Shown: positions 8,304 to 18,083, counted from the stretch's first letter. The stretch is DNA of 64,000 bases from JABDIP01 sp965237625 (GCA_965237625.1 CBDEGD010000023.1:62001-126000), one strand, 5' to 3'. Notes: a model not told the origin generated them from the sequence alone. Translations and numbers: made by a program.

Positions 8304-9704
8304 TCAGTCGTCGCTGTTGTCGGCGGAGGGCGCTTGCGCCGCGGGCTTGGCCTTGGCGGCCGGCTTCTTGCGGGGCGCCGCCTTCTTGCGCGCCGCCGGT
8401 TTGCGGGCAGGCGCCTTGGTCTCGGCGGCGGCCGGCGGCGCCGGCTCGGCCGCTGCACCCGCTGCCTGTTCAGGCTCTTCCGACGGCGCCTCAGGTTCCG
8501 GTGCCGGAGCCGTTGCGGGGGCTGGTGCCGCCTTCGGCTTGGCCTTCGCAGCGCCGCCGCCCGAGAAGGCCGGATGCACAATGCCGCCACTGCGGGTCAG
8601 CGCCGTGCCTTTGATGATCTCGTCATCCCAGTCGATGGCGAGCGACCCGCTTTCCTTGTCGATCAGCGGCGTCAGGAAGTTCAGCAGGTTCTTGGCATAA
8701 AGCGACGAGGCGTCGACGGCGATGCGGCTGGCCACATTGGTATGGCCGACGATGGTCACCCCGTGCACCTCGACCACCTCTCCCGGTCGCGACAGCGGAC
8801 AGTTGCCGCCGCGCTCTACCGCCAGATCGACGATCACCGAGCCCGGCTTCATCGACGCCACCATCTCCTCGCTGATCAGCACCGGGGCCGGACGACCCGG
8901 GATCAGCGCGGTGCAGATCACGATGTCCTGTTTCTTGATGGTCTCGGCGATCAGCTCGGCCTGCTTCTTCTTGTAGGCGTCGCTCATCTCCTTGGCGTAT
9001 CCGCCGGCGGTCTCGGCTTGCCGGAACTCCTCATCGTCGACGGCGACGAAACTGGCGCCCAGGCTCTCGACCTGCTCTTTGGCGACCGGACGGACGTCGG
9101 TGGCAGACACGATAGCGCCCAGCCGACGCGCCGTGGCGATCGCCTGAAGGCCGGCAACGCCGGCGCCCATGACCAGGGTCCTTGCCGGCGGCACGGTGCC
9201 GGCGGCGGTCATCATCATCGGGAAAGCGCGGCCGAACACCGCCGCCGCATCCAGCACCGCCTTGTAACCGGCCAAGTTCGACTGGCTGGAGAGCACATCC
9301 ATGGTCTGGGCGCGGGTGATGCGCGGCATCAGCTCCATGGCGAATGCATCGACCTGAGACTCGGCATAGGCAGCGATCGACTCCGCGGAGTCATAGGGAT
9401 CGAGGATGCCGATCAGCACGGCGCCGCGGATCAGATGTTTGAGTTCGTCGAGCGACCCCTCGCCGGCCAGCAATGGCCGCCGCACCTTCAGCACGACGTC
9501 GGCGGCGCCGACCGTGGAGGAATAATCCGGGGTAATGCTGGCGCCGGCGCCGCGATAGGCCTCGTCGGTGAAGGCCGCCCCGGCGCCCGCGCCGGTCTCG
9601 ACCACCACATTGATGCCCAGCGCGACCAGCTTCTTCACCGTGTCCGGTGACGCGGCGACGCGCTGCTCGCCGGAACGGCGTTCCTTCGGTATTGCGACTT
9701 TCAT
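8304..9704 (-). CDS. pntAA: NAD(P) transhydrogenase alpha subunit, soluble part PntAA, with long tail
   Basis: 466 residues. The peripheral dI domain binds NAD(H): N-terminal MKVAIPKERRSGEQRVAASP, and the dinucleotide fold near residues 165-200 (LVMGAGVAGLQAIATARRLG). The family core ends near residue 380, close to the roughly 384-residue Rhodospirillum protein. Here an extra 85 residues follow, made almost only of Ala, Pro, Lys and Glu with histone-H1-like KPAARKKAAPRKKP blocks, ending SADNSDD. The start at 9704 was chosen because the conserved N-terminus begins there. Confidence 0.93.
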   Translation of the reverse strand: MKVAIPKERRSGEQRVAASPDTVKKLVALGINVVVETGAGAGAAFTDEAYRGAGASITPDYSSTVGAADVVLKVRRPLLAGEGSLDELKHLIRGAVLIGILDPYDSAESIAAYAESQVDAFAMELMPRITRAQTMDVLSSQSNLAGYKAVLDAAAVFGRAFPMMMTAAGTVPPARTLVMGAGVAGLQAIATARRLGAIVSATDVRPVAKEQVESLGASFVAVDDEEFRQAETAGGYAKEMSDAYKKKQAELIAETIKKQDIVICTALIPGRPAPVLISEEMVASMKPGSVIVDLAVERGGNCPLSRPGEVVEVHGVTIVGHTNVASRIAVDASSLYAKNLLNFLTPLIDKESGSLAIDWDDEIIKGTALTRSGGIVHPAFSGGGAAKAKPKAAPAPATAPAPEPEAPSEEPEQAAGAAAEPAPPAAAETKAPARKPAARKKAAPRKKPAAKAKPAAQAPSADNSDD

Positions 9705-10001
9705 CTGCCCAGAATCCCTTGGGGCAAGAATATTTGGAAGAGGACGGTGAATCGACCTTGGCACCGCCCCCGAGAGGACCGGTTGCGCAACATGCCGCAA
9801 GCGCCGCGCCGATTGCAAGAGCCGTTCGGGAGTTGTTGACCGGCCGAGGAGGGTTCCCATGCCGCCGCAGATTGGTGGTGGCGACGGAGCCATCGTCGAT
9901 AACCACCTTTCCGCGTCTGAATCCAGGCCGATTATCGGATCGTTAACCAAGTTCGAAATACCAGAGAAAGCTATTCGGATATTCACTCATGGAGAGATTC
10001 A

Positions 10002-10664
10002 ATGATTACTCGGTTCGTGGCCGCATTAGGCCTGCTGGCGGCAGTGGCGGGCTGCGCCTCCACGGAAACCGTGCGGCTGGCGGACAATCCGGGCGCATCC
10101 TTGGCGGGCAAGGAACTGCACTCCACCCGCGAGGCTCCCCCCTCCTTCCTGGCCATGACGCCGATCCATGGCGGCCTTGCCGCGTTCGGCGCCATGGCGG
10201 CTTTCGCCGAAGGCGACACGCTGGTGGTGCAACAGGGCATCGAGAATCCGGCCCCGATAATCGAGGATGCCATCGCCCAGCATCTTCGCAGCCGTCACGG
10301 CACAGCCGGCAGCGGCCGCCCACTGGTCTTCGACGACGACAAGCCGAGCGATCTGGCCGCCTGGGCGCGCCAGAACAATGTCCGCGATCTGATCGTCGAT
10401 GTCGAAACCAATGGCTGGGGCTATAATTACCAGGGCTTCAACTTCGGCAGCTACACGGTCGGCTATTCGGCCACGTTCCGCCTGATCGATCCGGCCACCG
10501 GCGATGTGCTGGCGCAGCATTTCTGCAGCGGCGGCTCTCATGACGGCCCGGAGGGCGCGCCAAGCCGTGACGAACTGCTGGCGAACAACGCGGCACTGCT
10601 GAAGACACTGTTGAATCAGCGCGCGCAAGCCTGCATCGAGGAAATCACCACGCAAGTCCTGTAG
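10002..10664 (+). CDS. Lipoprotein of unknown function
   Basis: 220 residues. A classic lipoprotein signal (hydrophobic run then AVAGC lipobox, Cys at about 19) predicts attachment to the membrane. The remainder has a DLAAWARQNNVRDLIVDVET region and FNFGSYTVGYSATFRLIDPAT, resembling outer-membrane-associated stress lipoproteins in general layout. I do not recognise a named family. GGAGAG precedes the ATG. The 297-bp gap to pntAA is divergent and must hold both promoters; I see nothing else definite in it. Confidence 0.8.
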   Translation: MITRFVAALGLLAAVAGCASTETVRLADNPGASLAGKELHSTREAPPSFLAMTPIHGGLAAFGAMAAFAEGDTLVVQQGIENPAPIIEDAIAQHLRSRHGTAGSGRPLVFDDDKPSDLAAWARQNNVRDLIVDVETNGWGYNYQGFNFGSYTVGYSATFRLIDPATGDVLAQHFCSGGSHDGPEGAPSRDELLANNAALLKTLLNQRAQACIEEITTQVL

Positions 10665-10675
10665 TTGGGATGGCC

Positions 10676-10702
10676 AAGGCGCCCATGAGGGGCGCCTTCC
10701 TT
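10676..10702 (+). terminator. Probable terminator after the lipoprotein gene
   Basis: AAGGCGCC (10676-10683) and GGCGCCTT (10691-10698) form an 8-bp stem with a 7-base loop, followed by CCTT. It may also serve the convergent kinase-like gene. Confidence 0.6.
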
Positions 10703-10745
10703 CCCATACTCGTCCGGCCACCGGGGTCTAGGCGGCTGGCCGGTG

Positions 10746-12104
10746 CTACATCCCCGGGATCGACAACGGCACGTCGTGGGATTTCAGCATTTTCTTCTGG
10801 CGCTTGGCCAGGTTGTCGACACTGAAATCGGCGATGAGTTCCTGGAACAGACGGTGCCAGTTGATCTCCGCCTTCAGATGGATGAACACCGAGCCCAGGC
10901 CGAGCGCGGCGCGGTCCATGAAGACGAATTCGCGCGGCACCTCCACCCCGCCGAGACGACGAAGCTCTCCATGCACTTTGGCGGCGGTCTTGCGGCCATA
11001 GACGCCGTGATCGGCCTCACCGATCGGGCGCACCTTGTCCTCCATCAGCGGCGCGTAAAGGAACTGGGCCCAAAGGCTCAGCACCTCGATCATCTCCGTA
11101 CTCAGTCCGCGGAAACCCCAGGTCTCATAGGCATGCACCGCCAGATCGCGGTCGTCGCGCTCCAGCGCGTGATAGAGGTCGATGACGCCGCCGACGAATG
11201 AGGGCGGGAAGACCCGGATGCAGCCGAAATCCAGCAGGTTTATCGAACTGTCCGGCCGCACCGTATAATTGCCCATATGCGGGTCGCCGTGGATCACCCC
11301 GTAATAATAGAGCGGCACATACCAGGCGTGGAACATGTTCATGGCGATCTGATTGCGCTGTTCCACCGAGCCGTCGACGAACCCCATGATCGGTGCGCCT
11401 TCCAGCCAGTTGGTCGTCAGCAGCCGGCCGGTCGACAGCTCGGGCACGATCTGCGGCACATGGACGTTCGCCTGGCCGGACAGCATGTCGTGGTAGAGGT
11501 TGCAGTGCCGCGCCTCGAGCGCGTAGTCCAGTTCCTCATGCAGTCGTGCGGCGATCTCGGCGTGGATCTGCTTGGTAGAGATCGCGTTGTCGTAGCGCTC
11601 GAAGATGCCGAGGATCAGCTTGAGCTGCTTCAGATCGGCGTCGACCGCGGACAGCATGTCCGGATATTGCAGCTTGCAGGCCAGATCGGCCCCGTCCGGC
11701 CCAACGGCGCGATGCACCTGGCCCAGGGAGGCAGCAGCGGCGGCCTGCCGCTCGAAGCTGGTGAACCGGCCCAGCCAATTCGGCCCTAACTCCGCCGTCA
11801 TGCGGCGGCGCACAAAGGGCCAGCCCATGGAGGGCGCATTGGCCTGCAGCTGCTGCAACTCGGTGACATATTCAGGCGGCAGCACGTCGGGGATGGTGGC
11901 CAGCATCTGCGCCACCTTCATCAACGGGCCTTTCAGTCCGCCCAGCGCTTCCTTCAGCGCCTCGGCGTGCTGGCCGCGCTCCAACTTAAGGCCCAGATAG
12001 CGGTTTCCCGCCAGCCGCGCCGCGAGGCCGCCCATGGTGGAGGAGACGCGTGCATAACGCCGCACACGGCCGCCCAGTGTGTTCTCTTCGGTTCCCTGAG
12101 GCAT
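10746..12104 (-). CDS. ABC1/UbiB-family atypical kinase-like protein
   Basis: 452 residues. The UbiB/ADCK fold supports ubiquinone synthesis or lipid handling through ATPase activity. Visible motifs are KVAQ at 63-66 (the family's KxGQ, with Ala for Gly), the Ala-rich loop AAAAASLGQVHRAV near 121-134, GDPHMGN at 273-279 and LDFG at 291-294. No C-terminal membrane helices like those of canonical UbiB are obvious. It is probably a soluble relative of AarF. It is monocistronic, convergent with the lipoprotein gene. Confidence 0.88.
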   Translation of the reverse strand: MPQGTEENTLGGRVRRYARVSSTMGGLAARLAGNRYLGLKLERGQHAEALKEALGGLKGPLMKVAQMLATIPDVLPPEYVTELQQLQANAPSMGWPFVRRRMTAELGPNWLGRFTSFERQAAAAASLGQVHRAVGPDGADLACKLQYPDMLSAVDADLKQLKLILGIFERYDNAISTKQIHAEIAARLHEELDYALEARHCNLYHDMLSGQANVHVPQIVPELSTGRLLTTNWLEGAPIMGFVDGSVEQRNQIAMNMFHAWYVPLYYYGVIHGDPHMGNYTVRPDSSINLLDFGCIRVFPPSFVGGVIDLYHALERDDRDLAVHAYETWGFRGLSTEMIEVLSLWAQFLYAPLMEDKVRPIGEADHGVYGRKTAAKVHGELRRLGGVEVPREFVFMDRAALGLGSVFIHLKAEINWHRLFQELIADFSVDNLAKRQKKMLKSHDVPLSIPGM

Positions 12105-12262
12105 GGTCTAACAATGGTGCGAGCGGCGACCAAATGAAAGCGCCGCGGCGATTTGCCGAACGATTTCCGTTAATTGACCTTGCATCGTGATCAAGGTCGG
12201 CGGAAGTTGCCGGTTCCTGCCAGAAGTGACAGCCTCCCGAACATCAGATCGGATCGACACAG

Positions 12263-13513
12263 ATGGGACGCCAGTTGCTGCCCGTTGCCGCGCTGCTGAC
12301 CGGAGCCGCCTTCCTGTTCCTGGCCGGTGGCGTGCATATGCTGCTGCTGCCGATTCGCGGCGGGCTGGAAGGATTCCTCCCCTCCCATATGGGGCTGATC
12401 GGCACCGGCTGGGCCGCCGGGTTCATTGCCGGCTGCCTGATCGTGCCGGTGCTGGTGCAGCGGGTCGGCCACATCCGGACATTCGGTGTGGTGGCGGCCA
12501 CCGCGTCGATTTCGGTGCTGCTGAACCTGCTGCTGATCGATCCCTGGGCGTGGATCGCCCTGCGCGCGCTCAGCGGCTTCTGCTTCGCCGGCGCCATGAT
12601 GATCATCGAGAGCTGGCTGAACGAACGCTCGACCAACGAGAGCCGCGGGACCGTTTTCGCGGTCTACATGTCGATCAATCTCGGCGCCTCGACGGTCGGC
12701 CAGATGCTGATCGCGGTCGGTGACCCGGGCGGGTTCTTTTTCTTCGTGCTGGCGGCGATCCTGTTTTGCCTGGCACTGGTGCCCACCGCGCTGAGCACCG
12801 CCGCCAGCCCCCGCCCCCTGGTATCGACCCGGATTCGGCTGAAGCCGCTCTTCGCCAACTCACCGGTTGCGGTCGTCGGTTGTTTCAGTGTCGGCATGGC
12901 GAACGGTGCATTCGGCACCATGGGTGCGGTCTACGGTCAGCAGATCGGCCTGCCTATCACCGCGATCGCCCTGCTCACGGCGACGGCGGTCCTGGGCGGC
13001 GCCCTGGGACAGGTTCCGCTCGGCCGGATTTCCGATCGGATCGACCGGCGGCTGGTCATCTCGGCAACCGGCATTGCCGCGGCCACCACCGGCACCCTGT
13101 TCTTTGCCCTGGATCCGCATGAGGCGAACCTGGTGATCGGCATGGCCGCCCTGTACGGCATCTTCGCCTACCCGCTCTATTCGCTGTGCGTGGCCCATGC
13201 CAATGACTTCGCCGACCCGGAGAAGTTCGTGGAAATCAGCTCAGGCCTGATCCTGGTTTACGGTTTCGGCACCATGATCGGACCGCTGGCCTCGGCCGGC
13301 ATGATGGAATGGATCGCCCCCCGGGCGCTGTTCGCCTTCACCGCCGGCGTGCATCTGTGGATCGCCGGATACGCCCTCTACCGCCGGATGCGCCGCGCAT
13401 CGTTGCCGGCGGAACTGCGCGACGCCTATGGCAGCATGCCGCTGCCCCGCGCCACAACGCCGGAAACAGCCGCACTCGATCCGCGCGCGGACCGGGACGA
13501 GGAGGCGGCGTAG
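12263..13513 (+). CDS. MFS transporter, YcaD-like
   Basis: 416 residues with about 12 membrane segments. The first loop carries RVGHIRTFG and the second half repeats it as GRISDRIDRR, the MFS loop motif. The helix motif ESWLNERSTNESRGTVF and the late PLYSLCVAHANDF are shared with the protein at 18155-19411, so the two are paralogs. The substrate is unknown; an efflux role is common in the family. The start ATG at 12263 follows a 158-bp gap divergent from the ABC1 gene. Confidence 0.85.
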   Translation: MGRQLLPVAALLTGAAFLFLAGGVHMLLLPIRGGLEGFLPSHMGLIGTGWAAGFIAGCLIVPVLVQRVGHIRTFGVVAATASISVLLNLLLIDPWAWIALRALSGFCFAGAMMIIESWLNERSTNESRGTVFAVYMSINLGASTVGQMLIAVGDPGGFFFFVLAAILFCLALVPTALSTAASPRPLVSTRIRLKPLFANSPVAVVGCFSVGMANGAFGTMGAVYGQQIGLPITAIALLTATAVLGGALGQVPLGRISDRIDRRLVISATGIAAATTGTLFFALDPHEANLVIGMAALYGIFAYPLYSLCVAHANDFADPEKFVEISSGLILVYGFGTMIGPLASAGMMEWIAPRALFAFTAGVHLWIAGYALYRRMRRASLPAELRDAYGSMPLPRATTPETAALDPRADRDEEAA

Positions 13514-13540
13514 CCTTGGAACAGATCGGCGACTCGGCCG

Positions 13541-15361
13541 CTACTCCTCCATCGTCTCAAGCTCATCGACGAACTCGCCGATGACGGCCAGACCCTTCTG
13601 CCAGAAGGCAGGGTCGGTGGCGTCCAGGCCGAACGGGGCAAGCAGCTCCTTGTGGCGCAAGGTGCCGCCGGCGCGCAGCATTTCGAGATACTTCTCCGCG
13701 AAGCCGGCCTCGGAATCCTGATAGACGGCGTAGAGCGAGTTCACCAGGCAGTCCCCGAAGGCGTAGGCATAGACGTAGAACGGCGAGTGCACGAAATGCG
13801 GGATGTAGGACCAGAAAACTCCGTAGGCATCGTCGAAGCGCAGCGCCGGGCCCAGGCTGGTGCCCTGGATTTCCATCCAGATCTCCGCCAGCCGGTCGGC
13901 CGACAGCTCGCCTTCGCGGCGTTCGGTATGCACCTTCTGCTCGAACTGGAAGAAGGCGGTCTGGCGGACCACGGTGTTGAGCATGTCCTCGACCTTGTTG
14001 GCCAGCAGGATCTTGCGGCGCTTGGGGTCGGTCTCGGCATCCAGCAGGGCGCGGAAGGTCAGCATCTCGCCGAATACGCTGGCGGTCTCCGCCAGGGTCA
14101 GCGGCGTATTGGCCATCAGCGGGCCCTGGTGGCCGGCCAGCACCTGGTGCACGCCGTGCCCCAGCTCATGGGCCAGGGTCATCACGTCGCGGGTCTTGCC
14201 GAGATAGTTCAGCAGCAGATAGGGGTGGGCGCTGGGCACCGTCGGATGGGCAAAGGCGCCGGGCGATTTGCCGGGCCGCGTCGGCGCGTCGATCCAGGCA
14301 TTGTCGAAGAACTTCTTGCCGGTGGCGGCCAGCTCCGGCGAGAAACGGCCATAGGCGTCCAGCACCAGTGAGGTCGCTTCGTTCCAGCGGACGGTCTTGT
14401 CGTCATCATCCGGCAGCGGCGCATTGCGGTCCCAATAGTCGAGCCGGTCGCCGCCGAGCCATTTCGCCTTTAGCGCATAGTAACGATGGGACAGCCGCGG
14501 ATAGGCCTCGGTGACCGACGCAACCAGCGCCTCGACAACCGAATCCTCGACCTGGTTGGACAGGTTGCGCGACGACCAGGGCTGCGGGAATTCGCGCCAG
14601 TTGTCCTCGATCTCCTTGTCCTTGGCCAGGGTGTTGGTGATGTGGGCGTAAAGCCGGATGTTGTCCTTCAGCACCCGGCCGACACATTCCGCGGCCTCCT
14701 TGCGTAGGGCGCCATCGGGCTCGGTCAGGCAGTGCAGCGCCTCCGCCGAGGTCATCTCCTTGCCGGCGATCGGGAAGCGCAACGCCGCCATGCTCTCATC
14801 GAACAGCCGGACCCAGGCCGACCGGCCGGCGACCGATTTTTCGTGCAGCAGCCGCTCCAGCTCGTCGCTGAGCTGATGGGGCAGGAAGGCGCGCACATCG
14901 CGCAGCCAGGGCGCGTAATGGGCCAGCGCCGGCGCCTCCAGCTTGGCCTCCAGAGCCGCCTCGTCGATCCGGTTGAGCTCCAGCGTGAAGAACAGCAGAT
15001 GGGTCGAGATGTTAGTCACCTTCTCCTGCATGGTCTGCAGGAAGCGTCCGTTCTCCGGCGCGCTCATATCGCCGGCATAGACCAGATAGGCGAAGCTCAT
15101 GATCCGGCCCAGCACCTCGTCGATCGCTTCATAGTCGGCAATCGCCGCGCCCAGGGTCGCACCGTCCTGCTCCGCTATTTTGCCCCGCAGCCGATCGCCG
15201 AACGCCTGGGCGTCCCGTTCCATCCGCTCCAGATCGGCCTTCAGCTCCGGGCTGTCGGTGCCGGGATAGAGATCCTTCAAGTCCCAATTCGGCAGGTCGC
15301 CGAGATCGGGGGCGTCGGAGGCAATGGCGGTAACTGGCGAGAATGTCGGGGTCGGGATCAT
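13541..15361 (-). CDS. pepF: M3-family oligoendopeptidase (PepF-like)
   Basis: 606 residues. Cytosolic zinc metallopeptidase that degrades short peptides. The zinc site HELGH lies at about residues 398-402 (AHELGHGVHQ), followed by LAETASVFGEML, which supplies the third ligand Glu. The start at 15361 (MIPTPTF) was preferred over an upstream in-frame start 19 residues earlier because family homology begins after it. It converges on the MFS gene with a 27-bp gap. Confidence 0.92.
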   Translation of the reverse strand: MIPTPTFSPVTAIASDAPDLGDLPNWDLKDLYPGTDSPELKADLERMERDAQAFGDRLRGKIAEQDGATLGAAIADYEAIDEVLGRIMSFAYLVYAGDMSAPENGRFLQTMQEKVTNISTHLLFFTLELNRIDEAALEAKLEAPALAHYAPWLRDVRAFLPHQLSDELERLLHEKSVAGRSAWVRLFDESMAALRFPIAGKEMTSAEALHCLTEPDGALRKEAAECVGRVLKDNIRLYAHITNTLAKDKEIEDNWREFPQPWSSRNLSNQVEDSVVEALVASVTEAYPRLSHRYYALKAKWLGGDRLDYWDRNAPLPDDDDKTVRWNEATSLVLDAYGRFSPELAATGKKFFDNAWIDAPTRPGKSPGAFAHPTVPSAHPYLLLNYLGKTRDVMTLAHELGHGVHQVLAGHQGPLMANTPLTLAETASVFGEMLTFRALLDAETDPKRRKILLANKVEDMLNTVVRQTAFFQFEQKVHTERREGELSADRLAEIWMEIQGTSLGPALRFDDAYGVFWSYIPHFVHSPFYVYAYAFGDCLVNSLYAVYQDSEAGFAEKYLEMLRAGGTLRHKELLAPFGLDATDPAFWQKGLAVIGEFVDELETMEE

Positions 15362-15510
15362 CGGAAGCTCCAAGTGACGAGTCGCCGGAAATATGGCGAC
15401 CGGATGCGGCAACGCCAAGGCACGATCCGCAAATTACCGCGCCATGGCATGTACAATTCAGATGGGCTCGTGTCGAAAGGCGCGTAGAGAGATCCGATAG
15501 GGCAGGATCG

Positions 15511-15646
15511 CCCCCTCACCCTCCCAACGCTTCGCGTCGGGTCCCTCCCTCTCCCCAAGGAGAGGGGGACTTCGAGGCGGCCCTGACAACCCCTCTCCCT
15601 GGGGAGAGGGAGGGACCCGCGGCGAAGCCGTGGGAGGGTGAGGGGG
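15511..15646. repeat. Palindromic intergenic repeat, copy A
   Basis: Outer arms CCCCCTCACCCTCCCA (15511-15526) and TGGGAGGGTGAGGGGG (15631-15646) are perfect inverses. Inner arms include GTCCCTCCCTCTCC and its inverse. It belongs to a family of four copies in the window. It lies between pepF and the LD-carboxypeptidase gene, so it may act as an mRNA-end structure. The rest of the 305-bp gap holds nothing I can identify. Confidence 0.9.
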
Positions 15647-15666
15647 AGCAGTGAACCCGCCAGCGC

Positions 15667-16518
15667 CTAGCTGATCGCAGGGACCCGCCCGAACGGCACC
15701 ACCTTGTTGTAGACGTCGTGGCCGATATCGGCTCGGCCGAGATAGGGGATTCCCGATTTGCGGCACCAATGGCGGACCACGTCCTCCTCCGATTGGCCGA
15801 AATCGGGTTCGTTGGCCGGGATGTTGCTGCAGCGGCCGAGCATGATGCCGGATACCCGCCTGACGCCGGGATTGCCGGTGATGTGGAACAGCAAGCGGTC
15901 GATCCGGTACATGTGCTCCGACACCTCCTCCAGCATCAACACATGGTCGGTCAGGTCCGGTTGCAACGCGGTCCCAAGGATCTGGCTGAGCACCGCCATG
16001 TTGAACGCCGCGGTTGTGGTGCCCGGCGAAACGCTGGCTTCCATCGCGTCCGGTGCGCGATCGATCAGATAGGTCAGCGCCCGGTCAACCGCCGCATCGC
16101 CCCCCTTGCGGGTGATGTCGACGGGCATCGGGCCATGCGCCAATCCGGCAAAACCCGCCTTGTGCAGCGCGGCAAGCAGGCTGCCGGCATCGCTGTATCC
16201 CATATAGATTTTGCCTCGGGCCGCGTCCGATAGGTTGGGGATCACCTCCTCGGCGATGCGGCAGGCACCATATCCGCCACGCGCAAACCACAATGCCGCG
16301 AAATTCTTGTCGTTGGCGATGTCGAGAAAGGCCTGGGCGCGAACGGAATCGCCACCGGCAAAATGCCCCGATGACTGAAAACATTGCGGATGAAAGTAAA
16401 TCTCAACCAAACGGTCGGAAAAACGGTCGATGGCAAACTCCCGAACCCGGTCCGCGACGGCTGTCGTGATAGGCGATCCCGGCGCCATGACCCCGATCTT
16501 GATCTTGCCCTTGGGCAC
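15667..16518 (-). CDS. ldcA: S66-family LD-carboxypeptidase (LdcA-like)
   Basis: About 283 residues. LdcA trims the terminal D-Ala from murein tetrapeptides in the cytosol during cell-wall recycling. Family motifs are the N-terminal KIGVMAPGSPI, ARGGYGACRI, and GYSDAGS, which carries the Ser nucleophile. The start GTG at 16518 has AAGGAG seven bases upstream; an earlier GTG at 16551 would add 11 residues. It is divergent from an Mpl-type ligase with a 62-bp gap, which supports a murein-recycling role. Confidence 0.87.
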   Translation of the reverse strand: MPKGKIKIGVMAPGSPITTAVADRVREFAIDRFSDRLVEIYFHPQCFQSSGHFAGGDSVRAQAFLDIANDKNFAALWFARGGYGACRIAEEVIPNLSDAARGKIYMGYSDAGSLLAALHKAGFAGLAHGPMPVDITRKGGDAAVDRALTYLIDRAPDAMEASVSPGTTTAAFNMAVLSQILGTALQPDLTDHVLMLEEVSEHMYRIDRLLFHITGNPGVRRVSGIMLGRCSNIPANEPDFGQSEEDVVRHWCRKSGIPYLGRADIGHDVYNKVVPFGRVPAIS

Positions 16519-16580
16519 CCGAGTCTCCTTCTCCGCCGACGTTCTTGTCACAGCCGTTCTAGCGCGATAGGACCCGGCAC

Positions 16581-18083
16581 ATGAACCAGGTTCGGCACTA
16601 TTTCTTCTGCGGCATCGGCGGCAGCGGCATGTTGCCCCTGGCGCTGATCCTGCGCGCCCAGGGCCATGAGGTACAGGGCTCCGACCGGATGCTGGACCAG
16701 GGACGCATTTCGGAGAAATTCGCCTTTCTGCGTGCCCGCGGCATCGCGCTGCATCCCCAGGACGGTAGCGGGATCACCGGCCCGGAACAAATCCTGGTCG
16801 CCTCGGCGGCGATCGAGGAGACGGTGCCCGATGTGCTGGCGGCAAAACTTGTCGGCACGCCCCGGATGACACGCGCCGAGCTGCTGGCGGATCTGTTCAA
16901 CGCGGCGCCCGCCAGCATCGCGGTCGGCGGCACCAGCGGCAAATCGACCACCACGGCCATGGCCGGCTGGATCCTGCAGCGCACCGGTCGCGGCCCGACC
17001 ATTTTCAACGGCGCGGTGATGAAGAATTTCATCACCTCCGACACGCCCTTCGCCAGCGCCGTGCTCGGCTCCGGCGGGCCGTTCGTCAGCGAGGTGGATG
17101 AGAGCGACGGATCGATCGCCCTGTTCAGCCCGGGTGTGGCAATCCTGAACAACATCACCCAGGACCATAAATCGCTGGACGAGTTGCGGGCGCTGTTTGG
17201 CGACTTCATCGCCAAGGCGGGCAAGGCGGTGGTGAACCTGGACGACTCGGAATCGGCCGCGCTCCTGCCTTCGATCGCACCCGAGAAGGCGATCACCTTC
17301 GGCCTGAGCAACCAAGCGGCCGATTTATCCGCCGAACGGCTCGAGCCGTCTCCGGACGGCATCGTTTTCGCGGTCGCGGACCGTCGGAGCGGCGAAACCG
17401 CAGAGGTCGAGCTGCCAGTCCCCGGCCGGCACAATGTGGCGAACGCGCTCGCCGCCATCGCCGCCGCGCTGACCTGCGGCGTGACGCTGGCGGAGGCCGC
17501 ATCCGCGCTCGGCAGCTTCAAGGGCCTGCGGCGGCGACTCGAAAGGGTCGGCGTGGCGAACGGCGTGACCGTGATCGACGATTTCGGGCATAACCCGGAC
17601 AAGATCCACGCCACCCTGGATACCCTGCACGATTTTCCGGGCCGCCTGCTCGTCATGTTCCAGCCGCACGGGTTCAAGCCGCTGCGCCTGAACCGGGACG
17701 ACTTCATCAAAGGTTTCGTGCGCGATCTGCGCCCGGGCGACGTCCTGATCATGCCGGACCCGGTCTACTACGGCGGCACCGTGGACCGCAGCGTCGCCAG
17801 CATCGACATCGTCCAGGAGATCCAGGCGGCTGGCCGCACCGCCTGGGCCTTCACCGACCGCGCCGCCTGCGGCGACAAGCTGGTCGCGCTGGCCAAGCCC
17901 GGCGACCGTATCGTGATCATGGGCGCGCGCGACGACACCCTGGCGCAATTCGCCGCCGAACTGGTCGACCGGTTGGGCGACGGCCTTTCGAAACCGGCGG
18001 ACGAGCGGCCCGACCTCGCCTTGAAGGCCGTTTCGCCCTCCAATACCCGGCTGCCGGCCCGACGCGCATCGAAGATGGGCTAA
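16581..18083 (+). CDS. mpl: Mur ligase of the Mpl (murein peptide ligase) type
   Basis: 500 residues. Mpl reattaches recovered murein tripeptide to UDP-MurNAc, saving de novo synthesis. The N-terminal Rossmann domain begins HYFFCGIGGSGMLPLAL. The ATP loop is GGTSGKSTTTAM near residue 115. The central domain has LNNITQDHKSLDEL and the C-terminal domain FDDFGHNPDK-like DDFGHNPDKIHATL. The domain order matches MurC/Mpl rather than MurD-F. Tripeptide specificity is inferred from the LdcA neighbour; a divergent MurC-like ligase is the alternative. Confidence 0.82.
   Translation: MNQVRHYFFCGIGGSGMLPLALILRAQGHEVQGSDRMLDQGRISEKFAFLRARGIALHPQDGSGITGPEQILVASAAIEETVPDVLAAKLVGTPRMTRAELLADLFNAAPASIAVGGTSGKSTTTAMAGWILQRTGRGPTIFNGAVMKNFITSDTPFASAVLGSGGPFVSEVDESDGSIALFSPGVAILNNITQDHKSLDELRALFGDFIAKAGKAVVNLDDSESAALLPSIAPEKAITFGLSNQAADLSAERLEPSPDGIVFAVADRRSGETAEVELPVPGRHNVANALAAIAAALTCGVTLAEAASALGSFKGLRRRLERVGVANGVTVIDDFGHNPDKIHATLDTLHDFPGRLLVMFQPHGFKPLRLNRDDFIKGFVRDLRPGDVLIMPDPVYYGGTVDRSVASIDIVQEIQAAGRTAWAFTDRAACGDKLVALAKPGDRIVIMGARDDTLAQFAAELVDRLGDGLSKPADERPDLALKAVSPSNTRLPARRASKMG

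Noticed and set aside
7365..9650. Very long open frame (about 760 codons) on the plus strand opposite the transhydrogenase genes
   Set aside because: It is antisense to three well-supported pnt genes and its His/Asp/Arg-rich composition is the typical shadow of GC-rich coding DNA.
15511..15646. Palindromic repeats read as a CRISPR array
   Set aside because: Only one inverted pair per locus, no direct repeats with unique spacers, and no cas genes in the window.
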